In this document: positions 47,826 to 60,088 of the stretch, piece by piece
Layout: every line of letters begins with the position of its first letter
Position numbering within the stretch: position 1 is the first letter of the stretch
Translations under genes and position numbers: made by a program
Assembly (NCBI GenBank): GCA_902806595.1
Contig: CADCXC010000044.1
Span: forward strand, 62,001 to 126,000
DNA length: 64,000 nt
Source of the DNA: Pyrenopolyporus hunteri
Taxonomy: Eukaryota; Ascomycota; Sordariomycetes; Xylariales; Hypoxylaceae
Direction: 5' to 3'
Notes under the pieces: model-generated
Databases searched by the model: none
What the model was told of the DNA's origin: nothing
Seen by the model: the letters and a program-made list of their open reading frames with translations, nothing else

Positions 47826-50363
47826 TCAACCTCCTTCGCCCTCTGCTTGAAGTTCGGCCTCCAGCTCTGCTTCCAGATCGGCGAAGTCTCCATCTTCCTC
47901 CTCCTCCTCTTCCTCCTCCCCGTCGTTCCCGTCCCCGCCATTGGTAGGGTTTGCTTCGCGCGCGGCCTCTTCCTCGTCGCCCGTACCCATCGGCGTAGGC
48001 AACCCGCTACCTTCCTCGTCCTCCTCGTCCGTAGCGTTCCTTACATTCCGGAGACCCGTCGTCCTGGCCTTAGCTAGACGTTGCTTCTTAGCTAGCACAC
48101 TTCCCCCCGTTTCTTCCGTGGCCTCCTCCTCCTCCTCCTCGTCGCCCAACTTGCGCTTCTTACCCTTGGGCTCATCCAACTCCGTATCCGTACCACGGTC
48201 GGTTCCCTGCGTGCTCTCGAAGTCCGAGTCGTCCATGTCCGACCCCATGAACTCCTCTAGCTCCTTGTCCACATCGCCCCACTCCATCCCCTCGAGGTCA
48301 TCTATAGGACTGTGCTGGCCGTCTCCGAGTTCGGGCGGCATTACGTTATACCTGTCCGTGAACTCATCGTCATCATCATCATCGTCGTCGTCGTCGTCGT
48401 CATCCTCATCGTCATCCTCGCCCGAGCCATCCGCGTCGCCGTCTTCGGCCCCGTCGTCTATTTCATCTTCAAAGAGCTGGCGGCCTGAGGTGACGATGGT
48501 GATCTTTGGCCGAGGTGGCGAAGCTGAACCGTCGTCTAACGGCGTAGCGGCCGTTCGATCGGCTGGGTGTATTTGTACGAGATATGGCGTCTCGTCAAGC
48601 TTCGCCCACTGCGCTATAGAATCTGCTAGCCAGTTTTGGTTTACTATCTTGATCGTGGGAATGCGAGCTGCTTGTCGAACCTTCTGCGTCCGAGGGCGCG
48701 TGATGTTAATAACTAGATGAGTAATCTCATCGCTCACGCGCGTCCGGATCTCCGCCCCGAAGCTTTCGGCTTGCATCCCAATTTCGGTTCTACGCACGTC
48801 CACGTCTAGTGGAACGAGGCCGGAGAGCACAAGTCTCGTGCCCTTTAGAACTTGCGACTTGAGAAAATTTAGAGTCGATCCCACATCTGGGATCACGTCA
48901 GGCACGATGTCTCCGGGACGGCGATTGGCGCATCGCGCATCATACTGCTCATAGAATGAGTGATGCAAGTTCGTGAGGTGCTTTTCGAGGAATTCAAGTT
49001 CCCTATCGTCATCACGCAGAAGCTTATGCCGCTGATGTGAGGGACTTTCTGATTCTCCGTTTGTGGTGGGTGGCGGCGGATCTCCGTTCTCAACCGACAT
49101 CTTCTCGGCCTCCTCGTCCACTTTATCTAGTTCCTCTTGCAGGTGAAGCAGCGGACGGTCCTTCAGTTGTTTCTCGAGGGTGCGCTCTTGCTCCTCCGCT
49201 TGCAATTGAAGTATCGCATTTTCATTATTACCATTTGTTAGGGCCCTTTCATGTTCCGATATGGGGCTTGCCGTATCGGCACCGCCGACGGTTGGGCGGA
49301 TGGTACCGCCACTTCCATTGACGGGCTTCGTCTCAGGCGGCGGCGGCGCCGCTATGATATCTTCGCGCTTAGGTAGGAAGCTAGAGTTTATGTCTCCGAT
49401 GCCTGTGAAGAAATCGTACGGCGTAACCTTGATCAAATTCGATCTATTCCGCGGCCACACGTCGGCCCGGTCGTCGATCACCACGACCATATTAGTGCTG
49501 ACGGGGAATAATCGTTGTAGACTCTTAGCAGTTATGCTGTCGTTCTCGTCCCGGCTAATGATCCGATTACCAAAGAGCTTTTGTGTAGGATCGACTATTT
49601 TAGCAATATTAAGAGCATACGCGCGCGTACCCATCGTATAGACGTGTAGCTCGAACAACTGCGATATCTTCTCAAGAAATTCGGCCAGGCCAGGTCGCAT
49701 TTTAATATAGTACCAGCACCCGCTGGTCGCACCACGCGGGCCATCATCGAGCTGGAAACAGCGGACGTCTTTAACGGCTTCGTAGTTGGGGTTCGACGGA
49801 TCGCGTTGCCATTCACCTACGGTAGGGTCGATACAGGCGTGGATGATGGTCTGATCCAGGTCGACGACAAGGCTGAGCTTGCGATCCTGAAGCAACCGGC
49901 GCTGTAATTGCATCTCGGCACGCGCGGCTTGGTCCGCGCTGACGGTAAGGGCTATGTTATCGTGAACCATGGCAACCGTAGCCCGCTCGGTGTCTAGTGA
50001 CTCGCTAGCATACGTGGCCTCCTTCATATCCTTACCACATATGGCGCACAGCCCGGCATATTGTACCTCGTGGCTGCAGGTCTCCTCGATAGTGACGAGA
50101 TCTTGGTCCTTCTTGATCACATCTCCTACCTTAACTCGCCATTGCTTGATTCTGCCTTCTGCAGGGCTGTCCCAGTCTGCTACGCCTGTCTCTTCGATCT
50201 CATGCTCTTCGTTTTTAGTTGGGTCGCCGACCTTGCGCTTGTACTTGAATATGTAGCGTAGAATTGGTTCTTGTTTGGAGACCTCGTCCCCATGGTTTTT
50301 AAGAAATTTGGATATCGTAATCGGATAGCGGAGCCGAGCTCCTAACCGAAGTGTCTTGGGCAT
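47826..50363 (-). CDS. FCP1: RNA polymerase II CTD phosphatase FCP1
   Basis: Single-exon protein of 845 residues. The N-terminal part (MPKTLRLGARLRYPITISK…, GRIKQWRVKVGDVI) has the biotinyl-lipoyl-like fold seen in Fcp1 and a CSHEVQYAGLCAICGKD cysteine cluster (96-112). The FCP1 homology domain holds the DxDxT catalytic motif DLDQT (168-172), the KMRPGLAEFLEKIS segment, YTMGTRAYA and VVVIDDRADVW. A BRCT domain follows at about 490-600 (FLKSQVLKGTRLVLSGLVPL, ITHLVI, VNQNWLADSI). The C-terminal ~220 residues are strongly acidic, with a pure Asp run near residues 650-667. Fcp1 removes phosphate from the heptad repeats of Rpb1 to recycle Pol II; the acidic tail binds TFIIF/TFIIB in known homologues. 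The ATG at 50361-50363 matches the usual family start. Confidence 0.95.
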   Translation of the reverse strand: MPKTLRLGARLRYPITISKFLKNHGDEVSKQEPILRYIFKYKRKVGDPTKNEEHEIEETGVADWDSPAEGRIKQWRVKVGDVIKKDQDLVTIEETCSHEVQYAGLCAICGKDMKEATYASESLDTERATVAMVHDNIALTVSADQAARAEMQLQRRLLQDRKLSLVVDLDQTIIHACIDPTVGEWQRDPSNPNYEAVKDVRCFQLDDGPRGATSGCWYYIKMRPGLAEFLEKISQLFELHVYTMGTRAYALNIAKIVDPTQKLFGNRIISRDENDSITAKSLQRLFPVSTNMVVVIDDRADVWPRNRSNLIKVTPYDFFTGIGDINSSFLPKREDIIAAPPPPETKPVNGSGGTIRPTVGGADTASPISEHERALTNGNNENAILQLQAEEQERTLEKQLKDRPLLHLQEELDKVDEEAEKMSVENGDPPPPTTNGESESPSHQRHKLLRDDDRELEFLEKHLTNLHHSFYEQYDARCANRRPGDIVPDVIPDVGSTLNFLKSQVLKGTRLVLSGLVPLDVDVRRTEIGMQAESFGAEIRTRVSDEITHLVINITRPRTQKVRQAARIPTIKIVNQNWLADSIAQWAKLDETPYLVQIHPADRTAATPLDDGSASPPRPKITIVTSGRQLFEDEIDDGAEDGDADGSGEDDDEDDDDDDDDDDDDDEFTDRYNVMPPELGDGQHSPIDDLEGMEWGDVDKELEEFMGSDMDDSDFESTQGTDRGTDTELDEPKGKKRKLGDEEEEEEATEETGGSVLAKKQRLAKARTTGLRNVRNATDEEDEEGSGLPTPMGTGDEEEAAREANPTNGGDGNDGEEEEEEEEDGDFADLEAELEAELQAEGEGG
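48365..48422 (-). repeat. Trinucleotide (GAT/GAC) run coding for poly-Asp in FCP1
   Basis: About 18 consecutive GAC/GAT codons (plus strand ATC/GTC), partly pure GTC repeats. In-frame and probably variable in length between strains. Confidence 0.85.
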
Positions 50364-53312
50364 GCTGGGCAGGTGTAAGGAATTCGGGGACAGTTCGGTA
50401 CCCGAAGATAGACTAAAGCCTAGGAATTAAACAATGTTAGCATCGGTTTGATATGGGGGACTCGTGCACCGCCGAGGTTGGAATGTGTCAGGGGCGAATC
50501 GGAGCCCCTGGATAAATCCGAGGTCTGCGTGTGTGAGAGAAAGAGAGGGGGAGAGTAATGAGAGGATGAGGAGCCTCGAGAGCCAAGATATATGAGAGCA
50601 AACAGTCACAAGACAAAGAAAGCCATTGTGCTGTCATGTAGGCTGCATATTGTACACTCAAGGAACAACAGAGAAATTTGGTATGCTCACCTTTGCGCGC
50701 AACTCTATCGACGAGGGAAGCTGTGCAAGTAGGCTAAGTCGAGCTTAAGAGCTCCAGTCTTGCCCATTGCACTTGGAATTGAGGCGGGTTAATCGACGTG
50801 CCACGATGCTGTATACGCAGGCCAAATGTGGGCACGGAACAGGAATAATAGAGCTAGACTTTCGATGACAAGTCGTTCAACTCGAGTGGTTGAGTATAGT
50901 ATCGATGGGTATCGTTGTTCTGGGGTAGTGTAGATGCGTGGTAAGTATGTAGTAAACTAGAATCACAACTGTTTGTTTATGGAGACTTGGGTGAAGATGA
51001 TGTGCAAGTATGCGTTGTGTTGTTGAAGGTCTCAAGGAGAAGTTGAGTTGCTTATGGGTTGCGCGCGCGTTGCTGCCAATTGCCCAGGTACCTAGCTTTA
51101 GGTACAGGTAGCTTCCAGGTTTCGGTCTGGAAAAGGCTAAAGGTGGTTAGTGAGCTTTGATTTAATGCATGGGTTGAATGGATAGAAAAAGGGAAAAAAA
51201 AAAGGAAAGGTACTAAGATGCATGTATGTAAGGAGGTATGGAATGGAAGTACATGACCTAGGTACCTCTATGTAGGAGGTAGGTATCGTAGCCAATGAAA
51301 TGAAAGCAAACGGGATATTCCGGCCTCGTGTAACGCTTCCAAATTGGGGAAATAGATTCTTCGGTAAGACGAATTTAGGTTCAAGGTGAAGGTGGGATAT
51401 GTTAAGGTACCTTACCTTAGGTACATGCACAGGAGAAACCTGAGCTTCGAATAAATCGGGTAGGTGGAGGTAGATAAATAGGTAGGTAGGTAATTACCTC
51501 CCTACATGTGGGTGGTAGAGAAAGGATAGGTAGGGGTCGGTAGGTAGACAAAGGATGTAGGTACAACCAAACATGCCCCGTAGTAGATAGAGCGTTGTTC
51601 TGCGCAGTAGTTATAACCTAACGGTACGACAGCGGAATAATGCGATGGTTATGTAGGTAGGTTATGTACCAACACACTAGATAAGCCGGCACTTGCATGC
51701 AGTGGAAATAGGGTGATGATGGCATTGTTTGTACACGAGTACAAAAACACTTCCAATCATATGACGTGAGGAATCGGGTGCTCTTCAAGCCGCAACTAAG
51801 AAAGAATCCACACGTACCTTAATATGTACCTAGGTACCTAAGAAAGTACCTTCCGTACCTTATTCGCAGCGCGAGTACTTTGCACAACGCCCTCCCACGG
51901 CACCAAGGAGAGATCAATGATAACAGCAGTTATGTATGATGGGATGTGTAGGTAGTGGAGGATTTTGGCACGGGACGCGCCAATTGGCCAACTACCCGAG
52001 AAAACAAAATACCCTTGGAGTAGGTAGGTACCTGGGTAGTTCCGCGTATCTGCTTTGTGGTGGCGTGGATGATGGATAACTGTCGTGCTGGATTATTATT
52101 CTGTTGCAGGGTTATGTAGGTACCTGAGTACCTAACAGGTAGGTGTGGTGTAGAATTTCGAATTAAAATGAAAATAAAATAAAATATAACTTGGTGGAAG
52201 AATGGCGGGAAGGCGAGAGCGAAAATAAAGGGAGGCTTGTCTAGAGCAAGCCACTAAACCGGCGCCTCTTTCTTCTAAGATTCACAAGCGAGATGGTGTC
52301 CCCCTTAAAAACTGTCTTGGGGATGAGGGGCCTTTTTGTACCTGTTGGCAAGAGGCGTGGGCTGAGCTGCACCGTCGACAGGCAACCCCTCGCCAGGCCC
52401 CCGTCCGTTTGCGGGGAGCTCAAGAGAACGGAGGATCTAATTGGGTACTTGAATGACGTGGCTGAAGCTCTGCATGTGGCTAGTGCTACCTTCTTCCTTA
52501 CATGTACTTTCGCACATAGGTACCTAGGTACGTTCTAATAAATACCTAAGTACCTAGGTAGGTACATAGGTATTTACTTATCTAGGTCGAAATGGGCATG
52601 GTGCGTCCTTTGAGTTGCGTCATACTTGATAAAGGTACCCAAGTATCTCTAGGTGATTCCCACAGGTCATGCATGTACCTCTGAATTTCCAATCTTATAC
52701 CAATTCTCAATTTCAAAGTTGTGTAGATCCTCAAGCATGGAAAACATCTCAGTATCCAAGGCGGAATAGGTACAGGCCACAATTCCCACCGCAATTACTA
52801 TCTATTGATACCCAGTACTGGTAATACTATTACAGGAAGCTACCTAAGAAGGTCTCTATTCTCTCGCTTGCTTGCTCGCTAACCTGCTTAGCCCGTGACC
52901 CGAATATGTAGCCCTTTGTTGGTTAACCCTCAACCCTTGAACCGCCTTATACGTCCTCGCTTCAAAACAGTTCGAATTGTCATATACGACGAAACGAAAG
53001 AGAAATGTGAAAAGGTCCCAAACGCCTGCGCTACCGATGCAGAAAGGTCATTCTATGCGCACGCGTCCTTATGCATAACCCTATGCATACCACCAAAATT
53101 TCTTGGATATTATGAAACTCCCCACGCGGAATTTGTCAACTACCCACGTAGGACACGAGGCTTCATCCTACCTAGCAACCAGGCCGTCCTTGTGCGGCAC
53201 TTCTTCTGTTTGTTCTTCCCACTAGAATCCAGGCGTTGCCGAAAGTTCCCTGGAACAAAGCCTTAGTTCGGATCCAAAGGCCACGATACTAGCCGACCGT
53301 ACAGGTATCTCC
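50364..53312. other. Long intergenic region FCP1/ATG26
   Basis: 2.95 kb, mostly FCP1 upstream DNA plus ATG26 3' flank. I see no credible gene: the frame at 52895-53266 lacks an ATG start and any recognisable family. TACCTAGGTA-type palindromes are at their densest here (51085-51130, 51255-51290, 51410-51560, 51820-51860, 52020-52150, 52510-52580). A long 5' leader of FCP1 could lie in 50364-51000, but no splice sites are convincing. Confidence 0.5.
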
Positions 53313-56300
53313 CTAAGAACCCGTCGCAGTTGAAGCCGACCTGGCCGAGCCTACCATCGTCCCCACTCTGCTGCCCAGAAGTCTCGAGCCAAGTGCTGTC
53401 GACCCAACGGTTCGGCCCATGTTAGCTTCCATTTGGCTGAGCGCGCTTTTCTTAACGACGAGCTCAGGGTCCATGTCGTCGCCACCGATAAACGTCCAAC
53501 TCTCTTCTTCCTCCGAGTCGTCGGCTACGGTACCATCTGGGCTGCTGGCTGTAGCTGCATTCTTGCCAGCTTTAGATTTGATCAGGCTCTTAGCGTACTC
53601 GAGATCTCGGTAGATGCATTGAATCGCCGTATCGACACCATTCTCCTATAAGAGGCATGATTAATTGCGCGTCACTAGTAGGTAAATATTACGTATGCTT
53701 ACCTTGCGAATGGTCTCGCCTAAGACCCGGGCTTTGACTATCATTCTTTCGCTGTGGGTAGTCTCCCAAAGCGCCCTCGCGAAGCTGTTGGCCCCCCATT
53801 TTTTCAGACAGATACCGACACCAAGGTCCTCGACTCGACTGCCGAAGAAGAACTGATCACCAAAGAAGGGACGGATGATTGTGGGGATTCCAGCACGTAA
53901 ACTAGCACCTGTCGTCCCAGAGCCGCCATGATGAGCAGCAGCATCCATCTGCGCAAACAACCAGTCGTGGGGCGCGCTCTTAATCTGAAAAATTTCGGGC
54001 GGGAGCGCTTGCTCGGGCACCGCAGCATCCTTATTACCGAGACGGTCAGACCACCCTTTGGATAGCACGCACCGGACGTCTGCTTTCAGTACTGCGTCGA
54101 TAACCTCCTGCGTCATCTTCGCAGGGTCCGGCACGATGATCGAACCGAAGCCCACGTAAACTAGCTTCTTGTCGTCCTTCCGCGCCTGCTGGATAAAGTT
54201 TCTAAGATCGTCGGGAGGAGTCCATTCTGTTCCTTCATCTAGGAACCAGTAGCCCGTAACACGGATCCAATCGCTGTAGTCGAGCGGAGGTGCCACAACT
54301 GCCGGGGAGAAGTTGTACAGGAAAGGCACTTTATTCGGCTGTAACTTCTCCAAGTTGGTGTTCGGCAAGCCGAGAATGTTATTCCGCCAGCGGTTAATCT
54401 GGTGTGCCGTCGCTTTCCAGAACACGTTATCGAACATGACGTACGTGACGTAGTTGTAGGCACCGCCCATCTTGTGCTCTGGCATGACGAATGCGTGGGG
54501 GTAGGCGCGCGTTCTGGTCCAGGGCATCGTGAAGGCTCGGAAGTAAGGGATACCTAATGCCTCCGCGATGTGAATGCCAGCCATGGCGCTAGGACTCTCG
54601 ATAAGCAGATCTGAGCCTTGACATGCCGTATAGGCCGATGCAAGGAGCTCGTCCAGCCAGCCCCGGAATTTGGAATTGGCTTCTTTTAAGAATGCCCACG
54701 TGAACGTGCCGTTCTGGATACAGATGCGCATGAGCTCGCTGGGATCGCCCTCGACCGGCGCGAACTCGATACCGTGCCCTTCGATCCAGGTCTTGAACTC
54801 GGCATGCGTGGCTATCCGAGGCTTGTGGCCCTCAGCCATAAGTCCCTTGCAAAGCGCAATATACGGTTGAACGTCGCCTCTCGAGCCGATCGTTAAGCAG
54901 GTGACCTTCATCGGCTCGGATGGCTTGAAGTTCAGGAACGACGCCTTAGGATCGTCGAAAAGGATTGTTGGGGATGAGTCGCTGAGGCAAGAGGTCTCAT
55001 GAGGCATCTTAAGTTCGTGCTCATTGTTCCCCTGAAGCCGCGCCTTGTGGAGCGCGTCGCGTTCCGCCATCGCTTCATCCGCGTCTTCCTGTTCCTCCTG
55101 ATCTAACAAGCCGATCTCTCGGAGATACCGCGTAGTCTCGAGGTTACGTAACAGAGTAACGGCGCAATCGTCCCGTATCTCGGCTTTGTTGAACTCGAAG
55201 AATAATTCTTCATGGCCGCGGATAACAACTACCAGACCAGAATACCCAAAGCGAAACCCCTTTTCTTTTTCGGCGGTCTCGATGTCTTTTAAGGGGAGGA
55301 TCAACTTGGTCCGAGTCCCCAGCAGTAAGCTACGAAAACAAAAATACCGATCGCTTATGTAGACCTTGCCGTAGAGCGGTAACACCCGGACGATGTAGCC
55401 ATAGTATGTTGCCTGAAGCTTCTCGGTTTCTGGTAGGGCAAAATGTGCGCGAAATCGATCCATATCGACACCGTCGTCGTCGTCGTCCAATTCACCATCA
55501 GGCTTCAATGCAGGGGCTTCTTGATAGTGCTTGCGACCGCCTTTCCACATACCCGATACTTTTTCAACATATCCCATTGACTCGGTAGCTAGTAGGTTAC
55601 TCATATGACGGCCAGTTTGATTCAAGTAATTAGCAAACAAACCCGCTCGCTGTAGTGGATAAGCTCCCATTTTTGCTATTTTGTGTAGTCCCGGTGTAGA
55701 TACCGGCGCTTGATCAATCTTTTCACTCGCTCCAAAATCGTTTACATGCCCCGTAGTAATAGCACGGCGCTTCTCATAAGTGAGCGACTCGTCCGATTCC
55801 TTGCGTATACGACTAGTGCCAGATGATTTGTCACGCCTCGAAGCACGTGAAGCCGATATGGAACGTCGGAGGGTAGGTCTATGGAAGACTTCGCTACCAC
55901 GTAGGATCTGACTACCGGAAGGGTCCTCGTTCGACGACGATGCCACGGCAGATGTACTGGGATCCTCTAGAGATTGTACATAAGAGTCGGACGATGTTAG
56001 TTTATCTTGCGCCGCTGTTGTGTCATGGATGCGATGTTTACTGAGTGACCTCGTCCCGCTAAAACTCCGACGAGGTGATGCATCCCGTGCTAAAGTATCG
56101 ATGTCGAGGCTACGTCGTCCGAATTGTCGGAATGCGTCAAAACTACTCCGGGTTGCGTCCGCACTGGCCCGAGGGCTTGGTTCTCGAGGGCTATGAGGTG
56201 ACATTGGAACTAATGTCGCCCTGACGTTCTCACGGATTTTCGGCGATTTGAGCTCCAAGGTAGAAGGAACCCGACTATGTCTAGCACTAACGGAGCTATG

Positions 56301-57913
56301 TCGAGATGCCCCCCCCTGGCTCTGTCTGCTGGGCGAATCCGCCTTGGTTTGTTTTGACGCATCATCGACCAAGACTTTGAGGACATTGATCGCCTCTTTG
56401 CTGAAACTAAAGAATGAGAAGAAATACTTTGGAAAGTCAGTCCAAGGCATCTCGTGTGGGAGGAGGAAAATATAGCTTGATATATTTTTCATTCTTACCT
56501 CGTCGATTGCGTAAGTCTCATCATTATCGATGACGCGGATTTTGCATGTATCGGCGAATTCAATCATCTGGCTGTCTTCGATGTCTATTACATTCTGAAT
56601 CGGAAGGGAGATCTTGACACTGTCGCCATCATTGTGAGATCGAAATATGACCCTCTGCAAGCTCTTGACCCATTCTTTGGCGCTCGGAGCGCTGTCAGCT
56701 CTAAGGTGATAGGTTCGATGATTTGTGACGACGGAAAATGACAAGCCGTCCTTTTCTTTCTCGTCTATGCTTGCTGAGATGGCGTAGCTTAGATCGATCT
56801 GGCCATGTGGGAAATAGAGGTTGGACGGATCACGATAATAGGCCAGTACATCCCCCTTTAAACGAAACCAGTAACGACTATATTTTGGGTTCCTTTTGCC
56901 GCTTTTGGATAGATAGCCAGACTTGGCAACCTCGTGCTATTTCGACCGTCAGCAAGAAAGCTATAGGGCGCTTGGGGTGGAGACCTTACGGCTTTCTTTG
57001 GCAGATAGGCATAGAAGCAAATATGTTTAGCGGTGATGTACATATAACCCTGCAGCAAGACGCTTTGGAGCAACCAGCAGGGATACTCTAGGCAAAATCG
57101 TTAGTTACAAGCTACGATCTGATGCGGCGTGAGGGCGGGAGCAATACCCTCGATGACCTCTTCAGGTTCGTCGAATTCAAATATTCGCATTAATTGTCGA
57201 GACAGTAGGCTTGGTCCAGCTTCGTCAACATCGCCCCTGCGGTGGTCTCCCGACAATCTTTCAAGATCAAAACTTTGCCTGGACGACATTTCTTCCCTCG
57301 CCTCCAGCATCCTGCTCATTACCGGAGCCACCCTTAGTTCGCGGTCGGCTACCGTAGCATCGAGAGTGGGCGAATGCGAGTCCGTAGCCTGCGGGCCTGA
57401 GTTGTCGCCTTCGGCCTCGCCACTTGAATCGGAAGGTTGGGGGCCCGAGAACTTGGATTGTTTGAATTTAGACCGAGTCGCGAGTCGCGGAAGCTGGGGT
57501 AACGAGCGTAGAAGTTGCCCGGATAACCTCCTCCGCTGCTTTTCGACCTTGCCCGCGCCTGAAGAACCCCTCTTTAAGACTGTGGTCTGCGCCAGCTGTT
57601 CCCGCTCCTTACCCCTCCTCTGCCTGTCTGCCTGACCGGCTTCCTCGTCCTCGTCGCTGGACTGTCCTTCGAATCGATCGTTGAAGTCTACGGTCGAGCC
57701 TGCAGCAGCGATTAAACCGAAGATCGATTGGTTCATGTTCATGAACATCTGTGCGCCTTGGTTCGATAACAGAACGTCCTCTTCTACGTCGTCGCCGTGG
57801 TCTTTTAAACGATCGGGGAGCTCCATAGAGGGCTGGTGGTCATCTCTGCTTTTTTTCAGGAGCCTCTTGCTTACACGCTGCTGCGCGGCATTCTCTTCGG
57901 ACGGGGGAGCCAT
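53313..57913 (-). CDS. ATG26: Sterol 3-beta-glucosyltransferase ATG26
   Basis: Five exons: 57148-57913, 56990-57087, 56499-56936, 53703-56426 and 53313-53645. Introns are 60, 53, 72 and 57 bp; the first has a CTAAC branch. The product is about 1452 residues. Order: disordered N-terminus; first GRAM domain from about 256 (EYPCWLLQSVLLQGYMYIT); PH domain about 290-390 (KSGYLSKSGKRNPKYSRYWF); a long Ser/Arg-rich linker; second GRAM about 770-840 (LQATYYGYIVRVLPLYGKVY); glycosyltransferase-1 domain from about 940 (CLTIGSRGDVQPYIALCKGL) with the sugar-nucleotide motif HHGGSGTTGASLRAG near 1265. It transfers glucose from UDP-glucose to ergosterol; in some fungi it also serves pexophagy. The start at 57911-57913 is the first ATG; the frame extends 15 codons upstream only through a GTG. 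The 72-bp third intron has no stop, so a naive frame reads through it and inserts 24 residues. Confidence 0.94.
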
Positions 57914-60088
57914 CGCTGGGGAGAGGTCAAAGTTATGCTGGGGTATCAGCTTGTCCACGCCGGACTCGGTGGCTTAGGGTTATCTAATTAGCTCTGCATA
58001 GGAGGTCTGTGGTACAAGGCAGAAGATGCACGGACGGAAGGCGAATGGTAAGAGGACACGGCTATCCTATCTCAAGCCGCAGGCGGCATGCCGAAGGTTT
58101 CTTACCTATTAAGCTTCAAATAAAACTCCACCAATAAGTGTGCTACTCGAGATTGTTAGATTAGAAGCGGACCTGTCAGTTCCAGGCGGCTGATCTAGCG
58201 ATGCCTCTGCATCGTTGAGGTGGTGGGCGATGGTGAGAGCTAGGCGGAGGGAGAGGCGGCCAGGCAGACGAACAAGCAAGACGAGATAGGTAGATAATGA
58301 TAATGGTATTATCGGCTGCTAGACCGCAACAGTCAGATACAACTGCTAAGAGCGAAGACGGATGACTAGATCGGGATCGGGACGGGATCAGTTGATTGGA
58401 CAGGTAGGTAGGTGACTCGAAAGAGGTGTTGCATGTGGATGGACCTTTGGATGGACCTTTGGATGGAACTTTGGGATGGGAGTTGTAGCCTGGAACAGGC
58501 GGCCGCACGTAGGATCACATTGCAGCATGTAGGTACCTACATTTTTATCAGCTTATCAGGCGGTATTATGGCGATGGAGTATTACGTGTAGGTCGGTAGG
58601 GACCTCCCATTGTACAATACTTGTACCTAATATATGTGCCAAGTTTACGGGGGAGTAAGCTGTTGGGGTACATATGTACCTATATAATAGGTATTAGGTA
58701 GTCCTAGCGCTAACAAATGACGTTATTAGTTAGTAGGTACCTGTCTCGTGCCTTAGCTATTCCTACGTGTACGATAGGTAGCGCGGATTATACCTACCTA
58801 TGTACCTAGGTACCTATCTCGGTACCATTATCAACACTGTAAGACCGACTGCTATTACATTTATTCGGTATACTACATAAGGTAGCGACTTTAATATTCC
58901 ACCAGATAGGCATTTATATATACCTACCTACATACCTACCTGGGTAGGTAGGTACTTTCGCATAAAGTCTGCATGTACGTAGTTGTTAACTTCCATAGCA
59001 AGCGAAAATTGGTAGAATGCAAGTACCTAGATGTATAAAAGCATAATGCGTGTTTTAGGTACATGTAGGTAAGGTAGGTAAGTCACTTGGTCTAAATACG
59101 AATAACACCCGACCACAATCACATGCCAGATCTAAAATATGACGAAAGAGCAGAAATCCAACATCCAACATCCAACCTAATGTTCTCAATGAGGGACCAA
59201 GTTCAAAGTTATGTCCGATCATGCATATTACATTCTCAACCAAAATTATTCAAGTTAATCATTCTTCGCAATCCATTGCTCTAGACTTTGTATATAACCT
59301 AGGTAGGTAGATAAGATATAACTTATCAAAGCGAGCCATTATCCTACCTCCTCGCCTAACGTAGGTAGGTAGGTAGGTACCCAGGTAGCACAGTATATAC
59401 CAACTCCACGTCGAGAGAGGCGTTCAACGGTGGCTGGCCGCTATTGGAGCTTCCAGATATTGAGTATGAGGAGGTGCCAAACAGACCAATGGTTGGTCCC
59501 TTGCATGAGCCGCCAATTTGGGAGATCTTCAGTCTCTGCATTCGCATTCAGTCGGGCCCCAAACTAAAAACAAGCGCCTTCTATCACGACGGGAGTCATA
59601 TGACTTGATCGAGAGGGCCTTTCTTCGCCGGTGATTTATAATAAAGGGGTAAAAAGAAACCATACCGGGGTGGTAGATATGCGAGGCGCTGTTATAATCA
59701 CATCAACTTTGGACGTCTGAAGATACAAGGCATTTCCTATTTCGTCACTTCGGTCAAAGGAAATACCCTCTGAAGTAACAGTTGTCGAGGATACACGATG
59801 AACCGAGATAGGTCTCGAGCAGTCCTGGTCTAGGCTTGCTTGAGATGCCTATCCCGGGTTGGATCCTCCCCTGGCGTCGTAATCAAGTCCTAGGTTAACT
59901 CTTCATTTGGGTAAAATGCATTTTGTATTCAGCTGAACTCCCTTTCGTAGAATCCGATCATGCCATGCGATGCTCGAGAAAGCCGAAGACTACCTGCCAT
60001 ATATGCAGGCCCTTGAGTTACAACCGTCCCAAACGACAGGTATCCGTTCCCTTGTTCCGCAAATAGAAACCAGCTCGTCAGCGCACCC
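57914..60088. other. Intergenic region ATG26 promoter / uL15 3' side
   Basis: 2.2 kb with no credible gene. A tandem 12-bp GGATGGACCTTT repeat occurs three times at 58437-58472. TACCTAGGTA motifs cluster at 58390-58420, 58530-58550, 58735-58960, 59055-59085 and 59295-59395. Bases 58176-58508 are open on the minus strand but are repeat-rich upstream DNA rather than a gene. Confidence 0.5.

Noticed and set aside
47941..48720. 259-codon Ser-rich plus-strand frame opposite FCP1
   Set aside because: Antisense of the Asp/Glu-rich FCP1 tail (GAN codons read as TCN serine codons).
52895..53266. 123-codon plus-strand frame downstream of ATG26
   Set aside because: No ATG start, Cys/Arg-rich composition typical of random frames, and no recognisable domain.
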